This document shows, in pieces, positions 8,160 through 17,591 of a stretch of DNA of 64,000 bases. Origin of the DNA: Verrucomicrobiia bacterium (GTDB lineage: Bacteria; Verrucomicrobiota; Verrucomicrobiia; Verrucomicrobiales; Akkermansiaceae); NCBI GenBank assembly GCA_030432565.1, contig JAUIGV010000019.1, positions 36,273 through 100,272 of the forward strand, given 5' to 3'. Under the pieces are notes generated by a model. It was not told the origin of the DNA and ran no database searches. It worked only from the letters and a program-made list of their open reading frames with translations. A program made the position numbers and the translations under genes. Position 1 is the stretch's first letter. The number at the start of each line of letters is the position of its first letter.

Positions 8160-9335
8160 ATGATCACCCCCAAAACCATTGCACGCTTCCTCGTCGGGAA
8201 ACGCGATGCCATCGAGGAAGTCGCCACCTCAAAGGGCACCTTTTTTTTGGCAGCCCTCTTCATCGTCTCCGCCGGCCTCGCCAGGAACTATGATCACCAC
8301 ATCCTGAGCCAGGAACCACTTTGGGTTTTCGGACCCTTCGCGATGACCTTCTTTTCATCCCTCTTCATCTTCGCCTTTGTCAAAGCGCTGGGAGGATTAC
8401 GCCGCGGTGCTTTAAAATGCATCCCAACTCCCTGCTCAAACTACTTTCCCTTTCTCCGCTGCTTCGCCATGACCGCGCCGCTGGCTTGGCTTTATGGCAT
8501 TCCGGCAGAGCAATTCACGACCGCCCTCGTTGCCACCCAATTTAACTTCGCGGTTCTTCTCCTCGTCTCTTTCTGGAGACTTGCCCTCATGGTTCGGGTT
8601 CTCGTTGTTCTCTTCAACTTCACTCCGCTCCGAGCCTTCTGCCTCATCAGTATCCCGGCCTCGATCGAGATGTTCTTTGCCACCCTGGTCAAATCCATGG
8701 ACATTGTCGGCATCATGGGTGGAATGAAACTCACCACCGCCGAAAGGTTCCTCTACGAAGCCACTCAAACCGTCACTGCAGGCTCCTTCTTCCTTTTCGT
8801 TGCCGCCTGCCTTCTCATCTTCTGCTCAAAGCGCGGCGAAATTCGTGCTCTGACACCTTCCGAAAATCCACCCAAAATTTCCCGTCTGACCTGGCTCGCC
8901 GCCACTTCGATCATCGCACTCTGGCTGCTCGCCTCCGCCGCTCCCCAGCAAAGGCTCCGAAACCTCAAACAATTTCAAACCCTTGTCCACCAGGGGCAAT
9001 ATAAGGAGGCCCAGGCTTTCACCGAATCGCTGACCAAGACCGATTTCCCGCCCCACCGGCATCTCCTTGGCAAGTCTTTGAGTTACAACCCACCCCTTGC
9101 CATTAATGCCCTTGTTTATCACAACTCATGGCCGGAATGGGTTGAAGTCGAGCTGAATGAAGGTGCTGAAATCTGGCTCGAAGATCTTGACCCAGACCGC
9201 GAAGATTACCGCATCTCGGCTCTCCGCGAGGAATTCCAAAAGGCCCCATACATCGAAGAATTCGCTGCAAAATTCACGCCGGGATATGACTTGAAACTTC
9301 TTCCCACCGGGCACACGGAAGATCAACCTGAATGA
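8160..9335 (+). CDS. Polytopic membrane protein of unknown function
   Basis: A 391-residue protein. Residues about 25-265 contain roughly seven hydrophobic segments ('TFFLAALFIVSAGLA', 'FFLFVAACLLIF', 'LAATSIIALWLLASAA'). The C-terminal 125 residues are soluble, beginning 'QQRLRNLKQFQTLVHQGQY', which looks like one TPR-like helical pair. I do not recognise a family; the membrane part loosely resembles Yip1-type bundles. It lies 34 nt after tsaD on the same strand, so read-through is possible, and precedes a small membrane protein by 58 nt. Confidence 0.7.
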   Translation: MITPKTIARFLVGKRDAIEEVATSKGTFFLAALFIVSAGLARNYDHHILSQEPLWVFGPFAMTFFSSLFIFAFVKALGGLRRGALKCIPTPCSNYFPFLRCFAMTAPLAWLYGIPAEQFTTALVATQFNFAVLLLVSFWRLALMVRVLVVLFNFTPLRAFCLISIPASIEMFFATLVKSMDIVGIMGGMKLTTAERFLYEATQTVTAGSFFLFVAACLLIFCSKRGEIRALTPSENPPKISRLTWLAATSIIALWLLASAAPQQRLRNLKQFQTLVHQGQYKEAQAFTESLTKTDFPPHRHLLGKSLSYNPPLAINALVYHNSWPEWVEVELNEGAEIWLEDLDPDREDYRISALREEFQKAPYIEEFAAKFTPGYDLKLLPTGHTEDQPE

Positions 9336-9393
9336 TTCTCCCACCTCCTTTTATCGATACCCGCCTCACTCTCCTCCGTGATAAAACCCAATC

Positions 9394-9777
9394 ATGGAAT
9401 CAGAACTTCTCGCCCTCAAGCTTGGCTGGACCGGCATGCTTCTCGGCGTCATCAGTGGAGCCATTATGGGCCTCTTCTTTCACAACGAGAATTGGCTCGG
9501 CGGATATGGCTCCCACCAACGACGCTTCCTCCGCCTCGGCCATATTTCTTTCTTCGGAATCGGACTGATCACCCTCTTTTACGGACTCTCCATCGGACCA
9601 ATGAGTGTCGCTCCAGAGCACGCCCGCATCGGAGTCACCGGCCTCGCCGTCGCCCTCTTCGGCATGCCCTCCATCTGCAGCCTCACCGCGTGGAAAAAGC
9701 CCTTCCGACATCTCTTCTTCATCCCCGTTCTCGGAGCGGCCACCGGCATTTGCATCATCCTCTTTTTCTCAAGCTAA
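9394..9777 (+). CDS. Small four-helix membrane protein, unknown
   Basis: A 127-residue protein with four predicted transmembrane segments ('LGWTGMLLGVISGAIMGLFF', 'FFGIGLITLFYGLSIG', 'IGVTGLAVALFGMPSIC', 'LFFIPVLGAATGICIILFF'). No known motif is seen. It ends 3 nt before the radical SAM gene, implying translational coupling and a shared transcript. Confidence 0.65.
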   Translation: MESELLALKLGWTGMLLGVISGAIMGLFFHNENWLGGYGSHQRRFLRLGHISFFGIGLITLFYGLSIGPMSVAPEHARIGVTGLAVALFGMPSICSLTAWKKPFRHLFFIPVLGAATGICIILFFSS

Positions 9778-9780
9778 GTC

Positions 9781-11151
9781 ATGAAAATCGGACTCATTGC
9801 CATCAGCGGACTCCGCGTTTGCGACGCCGAGATCCTCGCCAAAGGACTCAGCTTCCCCAGCCTCAGCGGACGCGCCAAGGAAATCGAAGCCCTTCCCTCG
9901 CTCGGCCTGCTCACCCTCGCCGGAATGACACCCGACGAAATTGACGTCGAATACCTCGAGGTCCGGGACGTCGATCTGGACAACCTCCCCACTCACTTCG
10001 ATGCCGTCGCGCTCTCCACTCTCACCGCCACCGCCAAAGAGTCCTACCGCCTCGCCGCCCGGTTTCGTGAGATCGGCACCACCGTCATTCTCGGAGGATT
10101 GCACGCCACCCTCAATCCGCTCGAAGCGGAAAAGCACGTCGACTGTCTCGCCATTGGCGAGGGCGAAGTGATCTGGCCCCAAATGATGGCCGACCTCCTC
10201 GCCAATCAGCTCAAGCCCACCTATAACGCGAAAGAGATCGGCTCTTTCGATTTTTCAGAATCCCCCATCCCGCGCTTCGAGCTTCTCAACCCCGACCGCT
10301 ACCCGCGCTTCACCGTGCAAAGCCAACGCGGCTGCCCTCTTTCCTGTGAATTCTGCGCCGCCTCGATGCGGCTCTCACCCAAATTCCGCGTCAAACCCGT
10401 GGAGCGCGTCATTGCCGAAATACGCCTTCTCAAAGAACTCTACCAACGCCCCTTCATCGAGTTTGCCGACGACAACACCTTCGCCGACAAGCGCCACGGG
10501 AAAGCCCTCATGAAGGCCCTCGCCAAAGAGCAAGTCCGCTGGTTTACCGAAACCGACCTCTCCGTTGCAGACGATGAAGATCTCATTAAAATGATGCGAG
10601 ACGCCGGCTGCCAACAAATCCTGATTGGCTTCGAAAGCCCCACCTTCGCCACCATGGACGGCGTGGAAAAGAAATCAAACTGGAAGGCTCGCCGCACCGA
10701 CCAATATTTGCGGGCCGTCGAGACCATTCAGAAACACGGCGTCACCGTGAACGGATGTTTCATCTTCGGCATGGATGGCGATGGCCCCGAGAGCTTTAGC
10801 AACGTCCTCGACTTCGTCGAAAAGAGCGGACTCTACGATGTCCAGATGACCTACCTCACCCCCTTCCCCGGCACCCCGCTGCATCAGCGCCTCACCGATG
10901 AAGGCCGCATCCTTGTCGAAGACGCTTCGGAAACCTGCACCTTGTTTGACATCAACTTCCAGCCCGACTCCATGTCCGTCGAAGACCTCCGAACCGGCTA
11001 CATGAATCTCCTCACCAAAATCTACGACGAAGAATTCGTCGCCCGGCGCTATCGCAGCTTCCGGCGTCACCTCCGGAAAAATGTCAAAGAACGCCAACAA
11101 AGACGGGCGCATGAGAGAAACTCTCGCTCCCAGGCGTTCCCATCTCGATGA
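9781..11151 (+). CDS. B12-binding-domain radical SAM protein
   Basis: A 456-residue protein. Residues about 1-150 form a Rossmann-like N-terminal domain of the cobalamin-binding type ('VILGGLHATLNPLEAEKHVD', 'IGEGEVIWP'), without a clear DxHxxG cobalamin signature. The radical SAM core starts near 175 with 'SQRGCPLSCEFC' (CxxxCxxC for the 4Fe-4S cluster), followed by 'EFADDNTFADK' and 'MDGDGPESF'. Related enzymes methylate or rearrange lipids, hopanoids and pigments; the substrate here is unknown. Its stop overlaps the start of the next gene by 4 nt. Confidence 0.88.
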   Translation: MKIGLIAISGLRVCDAEILAKGLSFPSLSGRAKEIEALPSLGLLTLAGMTPDEIDVEYLEVRDVDLDNLPTHFDAVALSTLTATAKESYRLAARFREIGTTVILGGLHATLNPLEAEKHVDCLAIGEGEVIWPQMMADLLANQLKPTYNAKEIGSFDFSESPIPRFELLNPDRYPRFTVQSQRGCPLSCEFCAASMRLSPKFRVKPVERVIAEIRLLKELYQRPFIEFADDNTFADKRHGKALMKALAKEQVRWFTETDLSVADDEDLIKMMRDAGCQQILIGFESPTFATMDGVEKKSNWKARRTDQYLRAVETIQKHGVTVNGCFIFGMDGDGPESFSNVLDFVEKSGLYDVQMTYLTPFPGTPLHQRLTDEGRILVEDASETCTLFDINFQPDSMSVEDLRTGYMNLLTKIYDEEFVARRYRSFRRHLRKNVKERQQRRAHERNSRSQAFPSR

Positions 11152-12326
11152 GAATCCTTCCCCTTCTTTTTCTTGCCGCACTGCCCTTCGCCCGGGCATC
11201 CAACCCCGAATTCTCCATCATTCACCAGCCTGCCAACCTGGTCTCAGACTCGCTCTCCGGTTGCATTCCCCTCACCCAGTCACTGATTTACAACAACTAT
11301 GGCTACGGAATCCACAGTAAGATTTCCGCTCCCCGTCCCTTTTTCAAAGGAGCCATCGAATGGGATAAAGGCATCGAGACCAACCACAACCTCGCATCGG
11401 TTTTTGGCATCTTGGTTCGACCGATCGATGGGACAAACGTCCCGGGAACACCGGTCGAAATTCACATCAAGGACTGGCCCGTTCCGGCATACAGCCCACA
11501 CACCAGGGCGGACGTTCTGGCAGCCACCATTCACTGTCTTCTTCAGTCGTGTTATGCCAGCCCCGACCTCCCGCTCGACCTGCGGATCGTCACCGAAAAC
11601 AAGAAGGACGATGCTTGGGCGAAGCCTTACGCAAAAAAATACATCACCAGACCCGGCAAGGACAACAAGCCCATCACTCCCACGCCTGTCGGTGAGAGTA
11701 TTTTAAAAACCGACCCGTTTGGAACGCGTCATGTCATCTTTCCCGGGAAAAATCCCAAACATCTCACCCCGGAAAAGAAGCCACTGATCCTTCCTGTCAC
11801 AACCGGAGGTTTTGAACAAGAAGCCAGACCATTCCACCTCATTCCGATCTGGGTTGGGAATTCGACGGAAGTTATCAAGAACCTTTCCCTGCCTCACAGT
11901 CACTTCTACAACATCTTCCCTGGTTTTCAGTTCTCACTTGAACTCAATCCCCTCCTTGGACACCAGAAGGCCATTTCGATCGGAACCTCCATCAAAAAAG
12001 ATGCCGTTGAAACATGGCTTAATATTGCCAATCAAAGCGCGATCGACTTGGGGAGTGGCATCGCGGCAGCCGCTATCAATGCCAGACTTCACCACAACAA
12101 GCCTTTGAAGATCACAGTGAGATCTGATGCCGGATCAGAAACCATGGCCAAGCTCTTGAAAACCCCGGGCTGGGAACCAGTAGAGGCCCGCTACGGCAAA
12201 GCTGCTACCACCGTCCTTGAATATGACCCCGAAAGACGCACACTTTCAAAGGGCCTTCTTCCGGACGGCCTGACCATCAAATCAAGACCCGATGGCTCGA
12301 TCTACTTTGGAAGCAATCACCCGTGA
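11148..12326 (+). CDS. Secreted protein of unknown function
   Basis: A 392-residue protein with a signal peptide (MRILPLLFLAALPFARA). The mature part contains no motif I recognise. It has many Pro/Asn-containing loops and few cysteines, and reads as a globular periplasmic protein. The ATG overlaps the TGA of the radical SAM gene (ATGA), so it is likely co-expressed with it, which is the only functional clue. Confidence 0.65.
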   Translation: MRILPLLFLAALPFARASNPEFSIIHQPANLVSDSLSGCIPLTQSLIYNNYGYGIHSKISAPRPFFKGAIEWDKGIETNHNLASVFGILVRPIDGTNVPGTPVEIHIKDWPVPAYSPHTRADVLAATIHCLLQSCYASPDLPLDLRIVTENKKDDAWAKPYAKKYITRPGKDNKPITPTPVGESILKTDPFGTRHVIFPGKNPKHLTPEKKPLILPVTTGGFEQEARPFHLIPIWVGNSTEVIKNLSLPHSHFYNIFPGFQFSLELNPLLGHQKAISIGTSIKKDAVETWLNIANQSAIDLGSGIAAAAINARLHHNKPLKITVRSDAGSETMAKLLKTPGWEPVEARYGKAATTVLEYDPERRTLSKGLLPDGLTIKSRPDGSIYFGSNHP

Positions 12327-12398
12327 GCTCCAAACCGTCTTGACCACCCAGCACGATTTCAGGTTGGATGACTGCGGTCTCCCAATGTCAATGCCAGG

Positions 12399-15300
12399 AT
12401 GCCTCTCTTGTCTTCCAGAGAGGTCACGGCTATAAGTCCACCCGAAATCATGCGCCTGCGGAGACTTCTCGCCCGAACCAAACGTCTCGTATTCCGGGAT
12501 TCGCTTGAGAGGCGACATGAGCGAACGGCCGGAGCGCTCTCCCAGGTCTTTGCATCCTTCATTAATCATGACGGTCATGCATCGCGACGGGAACTCGAGA
12601 TTGTTTATGACTTTGTCCGTAATGTTTTCCCGGATGTTGATCATGGCATCCTCGGGAAATCGCTGGAGTCCGCAGTCGCACGCGCCCAGCCCATTGATCC
12701 GGCACTGAAACATCTCAAGAAAAGCCTAAACGCCGAGCACCGGATCCCTTTTGCCCTGCAGCTCTATTCGGTCATCAGGGCTGGCGGAGATGTTCCGGAG
12801 GAAAAAGAACGATTCTCCGAAGTGATGCAAGCGATCGGCAGTCGCCAGATCACGGAGGCCGTTCTCCGGGAACTCGGACAAGTCGACGCCCCCAAAGACA
12901 GCCTCTTGACCCGGGTGGACTTTGGCACCGATCAATCCTGTGACGTACGCCTGAGCGACAAGGACTCTCCTTCCCGTTTCCGCTGTTACCAGGCTGGAGC
13001 TCTCATTCTTATTCGCAATCTTCGCAAACACCCGCTTTGGGTCCGGGGATATCAACTGGACCCGGATCGGCTCTTGCAAATCCGACCTTCCGACGAAGTG
13101 CTCGCGGGAGGATGGCGCTTAAGCTACAACGAGCTCGCCTTCTTTTTACAAGTCGAAGAAAAAGGCATTCCTCCCGCACTTTTCCTCATCAAGGAGGAAA
13201 AGGGAGTCACCTTGAGCCGAAGCAAGTCGCGCCTCGCCCTCGCAAAAATCACCTTTGGACACCGCATCCACTTCACCCCGCTTCAGGGCGGTCAATTCAC
13301 CGATGGCTTGCGAAACGCACTCGGTGCCGGAACGACTTATGAGTTCGACTACCACGACGTCATTCACGTCGGCGAAAAAGAACCTCTCGCGCTGGAAGCC
13401 CTAAGACGTCTCACCCAACAGACCGGACAGCGGTTTGTGCTTCCGGCGGGTCGCCGCAGGGTTCGTGTTTCAAATGACCCCAATCAACTCTCCGGCGACA
13501 GCCTGCTCGTCACTCCGGGACTGGCGGGCCGCTTCGTCCTGGATCTGGAATTTGATCCCAAGACAGGGTTTGGGGAGATCGAAATCATCGAGTCCACGGA
13601 AACGATTCTCGTCAACGGTCAACCGGTCAAGGAAGAGCCGTTGCCGGATGGCTCGATGATCCGTCTGAGCAACCGACAAGCCCTCCGCTGTCGTTTCTCG
13701 GACAATATCCTCGATGAGGAGCGAAATCTCGTTCGCCACCTCGAGGTCGAGAATCTCAATCACCGTTTTTGGAAAGGCGGCAAAGCCATCGACAGCCTTT
13801 CCTTCCGCCTCGAGCGAGGTCAAATGATGTGCATCATCGGCCCCAGTGGAAGTGGCAAAAGTACCCTTCTCGAAATCCTGGCGGGCCAGCGGAGACCCAA
13901 AAGCGGGCAAGTCAAACTGAACGGGATTTCACTCTACGACCGTCCCAAGCGACTTGCCCCCTTGATTTCATTCATGCCGCAGGAGGAGGCCTTGTCCGAG
14001 CAACTCACCGTTTTCGAACACCTGGCTCATGCTGCGGCCATCCGTCGCCCCCATCTCTCGGTCGAGTCGATCGACAAGCGCGTGAATTTCCTCATCGGCG
14101 AACTGGGGCTGGAGAGGACCGGACATCGCCGGGTGGGCAGCCCGGAGTCAAAAAGCCTCAGCGGCGGCGAGCGCTCGCGCCTCAATGCGGGCCTGGACTT
14201 GATCGGTGGCGGCGAAATCTTCCTGTTCGACGAACCCATCTCGGGGCTTTCCTCAAAGGATGCCGAAAACGTGGTGGATGCTCTCCACAGCTTCGCTCAA
14301 GACAAGATCGTAGTGGCATCCCTCCACCGCCCCAGTGAGAAAGTCCTGGAAGTATTTGACACGGTCCTGCTGTTGGATCGCGGAGGCAAGATGGCCTACC
14401 TCGGACCACCGAAGGATCTCGTGGGCTACTTCGAGCAAGCGGCCGAAGATCTTCAGATTGAGCGTCAACCCAACATCACCCCCCAGGGAGCGGACTTCGT
14501 TTTTGATGTCCTCGAAAGCGCGATGCTCAAGCTTCACACTCCGGGCAAAACGCGCAGACGTTTCCAGCCCGAGTTTTGGCAGGAAAGATTTGAGAACCGC
14601 CGGGTGATGGATCATCTCTCACTTTCGCAAGCCAACCCAAGCACCGGAGAAATGGACTTGCCCACAGCAGAGGACCAGGTCGCAGCCCCGGAACCTCCGG
14701 CTCACGGGCGTCGGCAAAAGTGGATGATTTTCAAGACCCACCTGGCACGGGCCGCCAAATCAAAGTTCCGGCACCGGGGAACCTATAACTCCATCTTGCT
14801 GGAGGCACCTCTGCTCGCCGGCCTCATCGGTCTGACCCTGAGAGCTTCACCCGATGGCAGCTATCAGTTCCACTCAGCTCTTCACCTGCCTTCCTACCTG
14901 TTCCTGGCGGTGACTGTGGCGATGTTTTTCGGTCTCACCAACAGCGCAACCGAGGTCCTGAGGGACCGTCCGGTTTTAAGACGTGAGCGCAACTGCCGGC
15001 CACACCCGATTCTTTATTTGGGTTCGAAATTCCTGGTGCTGCTTCTGACCGTCGCGGTTCAATCCGCAGTCTTTATCGCGGTCGCAAACCAGATTCTTGA
15101 TCTTCATTACATGTTTTGGAACCACCTCGGCTGGATGATTCTCACCGGCTGCTGCGGGACCGCGCTGGCGCTGATGATCTCGGTGATTTCTCGATCCGAG
15201 CGCACCGCATTGGGCTCCATCCCGTTGATTCTCGTTCCACAAATCCTTCTCGCCGGAGCCCTCATCCCCTTTACCGAGATGAACCGCGGACTCTTCATTG

Positions 15301-15887
15301 GTGGTGATGAAGGGCGTGACAACGGAGGCGAACCTGTTCCATCCACCATCATGCCGCTGCGTTACGCCTTCGAAGGCAGTATCGTGAGCCAGGCCACCGC
15401 CAATCGTTTTGAAAAAACACGGCGGCCCATTCAGGAAAAAATCGACGCGCTCAAAGACAAGGAAGAGCTCAGTGCGTCAGAAAAGGAGGAACTTAAGGAA
15501 GCTGGAGATGAGATCAGGGTCCTCTTTGCCGCGGTCGCAAAAGACTCGGTTCAGGCAGAGAAAATCATGCGTGATCCCCTCGGAGAATTGCAACGACTTC
15601 AAGAGGAGGAGATGGCCGGACTGGAGCCCGACCTTGATCGCGATACCCGTTCGGTTTCTCAATTTTTCGTCAACGAGCGGGTTGAAAATATGGTGGAGCT
15701 TGCCGAAACCCTGCGACTCGATGGCAGGAGAAAGGATCAACCCAACATCTTCCTCGCGAAGGAAAAACCGCTCCTAGGCATAAATCTGAGCACTCAATGG
15801 TACTGCCGGATCTTATTAATCTTTCTCACGATCACTTTTCTCCTCCCGGCCGCGAGCTTTCTCAACTACTCACTCACCCGGCGTTGA
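12399..15887 (+). CDS. TerB-FHA-ABC fusion exporter (ABCG-like ATPase plus ABC-2 permease)
   Basis: A 1162-residue multidomain protein. Residues about 45-150 look like a TerB-type helical domain. About 160-250 and 360-440 read as beta-rich FHA-like domains. The ABC ATPase spans about 447-680, with Walker A GPSGSGKST, signature LSGGERSRL and Walker B IFLFDEP. An ABC-2 permease follows, with hydrophobic segments from about 805 to 970, a charged helical insert (about 1000-1110), and a last membrane helix at 1137-1158. The ATPase-first order matches ABCG half-transporters and FHA-ABC proteins of Planctomycetes and Verrucomicrobia. The start could instead be the ATG at 12450. Its 3' end overlaps the convergent roadblock-like gene by 18 nt. 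The cargo is unknown. Confidence 0.85.
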   Translation: MPLLSSREVTAISPPEIMRLRRLLARTKRLVFRDSLERRHERTAGALSQVFASFINHDGHASRRELEIVYDFVRNVFPDVDHGILGKSLESAVARAQPIDPALKHLKKSLNAEHRIPFALQLYSVIRAGGDVPEEKERFSEVMQAIGSRQITEAVLRELGQVDAPKDSLLTRVDFGTDQSCDVRLSDKDSPSRFRCYQAGALILIRNLRKHPLWVRGYQLDPDRLLQIRPSDEVLAGGWRLSYNELAFFLQVEEKGIPPALFLIKEEKGVTLSRSKSRLALAKITFGHRIHFTPLQGGQFTDGLRNALGAGTTYEFDYHDVIHVGEKEPLALEALRRLTQQTGQRFVLPAGRRRVRVSNDPNQLSGDSLLVTPGLAGRFVLDLEFDPKTGFGEIEIIESTETILVNGQPVKEEPLPDGSMIRLSNRQALRCRFSDNILDEERNLVRHLEVENLNHRFWKGGKAIDSLSFRLERGQMMCIIGPSGSGKSTLLEILAGQRRPKSGQVKLNGISLYDRPKRLAPLISFMPQEEALSEQLTVFEHLAHAAAIRRPHLSVESIDKRVNFLIGELGLERTGHRRVGSPESKSLSGGERSRLNAGLDLIGGGEIFLFDEPISGLSSKDAENVVDALHSFAQDKIVVASLHRPSEKVLEVFDTVLLLDRGGKMAYLGPPKDLVGYFEQAAEDLQIERQPNITPQGADFVFDVLESAMLKLHTPGKTRRRFQPEFWQERFENRRVMDHLSLSQANPSTGEMDLPTAEDQVAAPEPPAHGRRQKWMIFKTHLARAAKSKFRHRGTYNSILLEAPLLAGLIGLTLRASPDGSYQFHSALHLPSYLFLAVTVAMFFGLTNSATEVLRDRPVLRRERNCRPHPILYLGSKFLVLLLTVAVQSAVFIAVANQILDLHYMFWNHLGWMILTGCCGTALALMISVISRSERTALGSIPLILVPQILLAGALIPFTEMNRGLFIGGDEGRDNGGEPVPSTIMPLRYAFEGSIVSQATANRFEKTRRPIQEKIDALKDKEELSASEKEELKEAGDEIRVLFAAVAKDSVQAEKIMRDPLGELQRLQEEEMAGLEPDLDRDTRSVSQFFVNERVENMVELAETLRLDGRRKDQPNIFLAKEKPLLGINLSTQWYCRILLIFLTITFLLPAASFLNYSLTRR

Positions 15888-16667
15888 GGAACGCACGAGG
15901 GCTGTTTCAAAACTCCGGCGGATCGTCGCCAAGGCCTCGGAAGCCAACGGACGGGCGACAACAAGACCGGCAATCGAATGTCCCTCGTCGGATTTCAGCG
16001 GGAGAATTTCCATCACCCGGTCCTTGGCGATTTCGACCTGCAGAAGTCCGCCGGATCCGGCAGCTCCTTTGCTGATGGAAGCCAACGAAAGCGACCTTGC
16101 CACTTTGATCAGTTTCTCGCTGCCGATTTCATCGAGAACAATCCTGCCATTGGGATCACAGAGAAAAGCGGACTGGATGGGCCCCTGCTTCTTAAGCCAA
16201 TTGGCGAACGTGTCTAGAGCGCGCGGCAGCGATGGAGGCCCCGAGGAGCGTGCGGGCACTGGATTTTCCTTTGGTGCGACCTTGAAGGGTGAAGCTTTTT
16301 TAACGGGCACGGCCGGAACGACACGTGCGTGATCTTTTCGGAAAGGATCAGGCTGGGTTGGGGGCTTGACCTCTTCACCAACGGGTGGAGCGGGCGCGGG
16401 TTGAGGAACCGGGGTGACTGGCTCGGCAACAATCCTGGCCGGTTTTTGCTCGGCGGGAACTGCTTGCACCGGTGGACTGGGAGGCTCCACTGGCACCGGA
16501 ACATTTTTGGAAGCAGCCGGATCACCGTCGAAGCCTTCAAAGCGATCTCCAAAAACCGACTTGTGAGACGGGATTTGCGACACCGGTGTTTTGGCAAGCA
16601 AGCCTTCGGCAAGCGCCCTGACTTCGTCAGGGTCGAGCCATTGACTCAAAACTTCGTTTTCGCTCAT
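15870..16667 (-). CDS. Roadblock/LC7-like protein with Pro-rich linker
   Basis: A 265-residue protein. A short N-terminal helix region (about 1-40) precedes a Pro/Val/Ala-rich linker (about 70-150). The C-terminal domain (about 155-265) starts 'LDTFANWLKKQGPIQSAFLC' and continues with 'DPNGRIVLDEIGSEKL' and 'GGLLQVEIAKDRVMEILPL', resembling roadblock/LC7 or related profilin-like folds that partner small GTPases or ATPases. The ATG at 16667 is chosen because it starts the acidic helix and leaves 4 nt to the upstream ParA-type gene; a longer frame exists. It is coupled to the ParA-type ATPase. The fold assignment is tentative. Confidence 0.6.
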   Translation of the reverse strand: MSENEVLSQWLDPDEVRALAEGLLAKTPVSQIPSHKSVFGDRFEGFDGDPAASKNVPVPVEPPSPPVQAVPAEQKPARIVAEPVTPVPQPAPAPPVGEEVKPPTQPDPFRKDHARVVPAVPVKKASPFKVAPKENPVPARSSGPPSLPRALDTFANWLKKQGPIQSAFLCDPNGRIVLDEIGSEKLIKVARSLSLASISKGAAGSGGLLQVEIAKDRVMEILPLKSDEGHSIAGLVVARPLASEALATIRRSFETALVRSSTPGE

Positions 16668-16671
16668 GATT

Positions 16672-17448
16672 CTAGGTTGGGATTGGTGGACTGATGCGCT
16701 GCTCCAGTTCGAGACGGAGCTGCTCAAAAGTCGATAAAGTCTCCGCGCCTTCCTCCATCACACCAACCGGAAGCCCCCTCGCACTGGCTTGCACATAGAG
16801 ATCATTTCGGGGGATTTCAGTTTTCATCACCATTTCCTCGGGAAGCAGGCCCCGGAGCGCTTGAGCAGATTCCAGACTTTCGGAAAGCTCCTTTTTCACC
16901 ATGGTCAGAACGACGCCGAGCACCTGAAGACTGGGATTGACAGCGCGCGTCCGGGTCAGCGCTTCCAGCATCTTGGGAACCGAGCGAACACCGAGCGGCT
17001 CGGATTGCTGCGGCACAATGACCCCGTTGGAGACTCCAAGGACATCCGCAGTAACGCCAAAGAGCCCCGCCGCCGTGTCAAAGATACAAAGATCATAATT
17101 CATGGCCCGGATCTGCGAAACAAAGCCCTTGATGCGGTGGAGATTTCCCGAAACAGGACCGCTCCCGAACTCGTAAGCGCTGCTCTGCCCGGCCGCGACA
17201 AGACTGAAAGTTGGAAGGCGGGTTGGGACTATGAGCTCCTCGACATTCATGGCCGGGTTTTCGAGAAAATCGTAAAAGCCCGAAAGGTGGCGCGATTGAC
17301 GCGTCAACGAAAGCCCCACGGAACCCTGCGGGTCGGAGTCGACGAGCAGGGTTTTCCGCCCACTGCGAGCGAAGGCATAGGCTAGGTTGATGGCGAGAGT
17401 CGTCTTTCCGACGCCTCCCTTTTGGCTGGTGATGGCTAGAGTGGTCAC
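16672..17448 (-). CDS. ParA/MinD-family ATPase
   Basis: A 258-residue P-loop ATPase of the ParA/MinD class. The deviant Walker A is 'SQKGGVGKTT' at residues about 8-17, 'LLVDSDPQGSV' is the A' motif, and 'DLCIFDTAAG' is Walker B. 'VPQQSEPLGVRSV' matches ParA relatives. The GTG at 17448 gives the canonical short lead before the P-loop; an upstream ATG at 17508 would add 20 residues of unlikely sequence. No parB is adjacent. It is followed at 4 nt by the roadblock-like gene, so it is more likely a positioning ATPase for a protein cargo than a chromosome partition factor. Confidence 0.88.
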   Translation of the reverse strand: MTTLAITSQKGGVGKTTLAINLAYAFARSGRKTLLVDSDPQGSVGLSLTRQSRHLSGFYDFLENPAMNVEELIVPTRLPTFSLVAAGQSSAYEFGSGPVSGNLHRIKGFVSQIRAMNYDLCIFDTAAGLFGVTADVLGVSNGVIVPQQSEPLGVRSVPKMLEALTRTRAVNPSLQVLGVVLTMVKKELSESLESAQALRGLLPEEMVMKTEIPRNDLYVQASARGLPVGVMEEGAETLSTFEQLRLELEQRISPPIPT

Positions 17449-17591
17449 TGAAACAAATCTAAAATGAAATTCGGGAAACCTATTCCTGATTGGCCTCGGG
17501 CAATGCAACCATTTAGAAGCTCCTTTGTCTGGTCATTTTCTCCCTATTTCTTACTTTCACCCGGCCCAACCCCGTCTAAAGACGATTAAAC

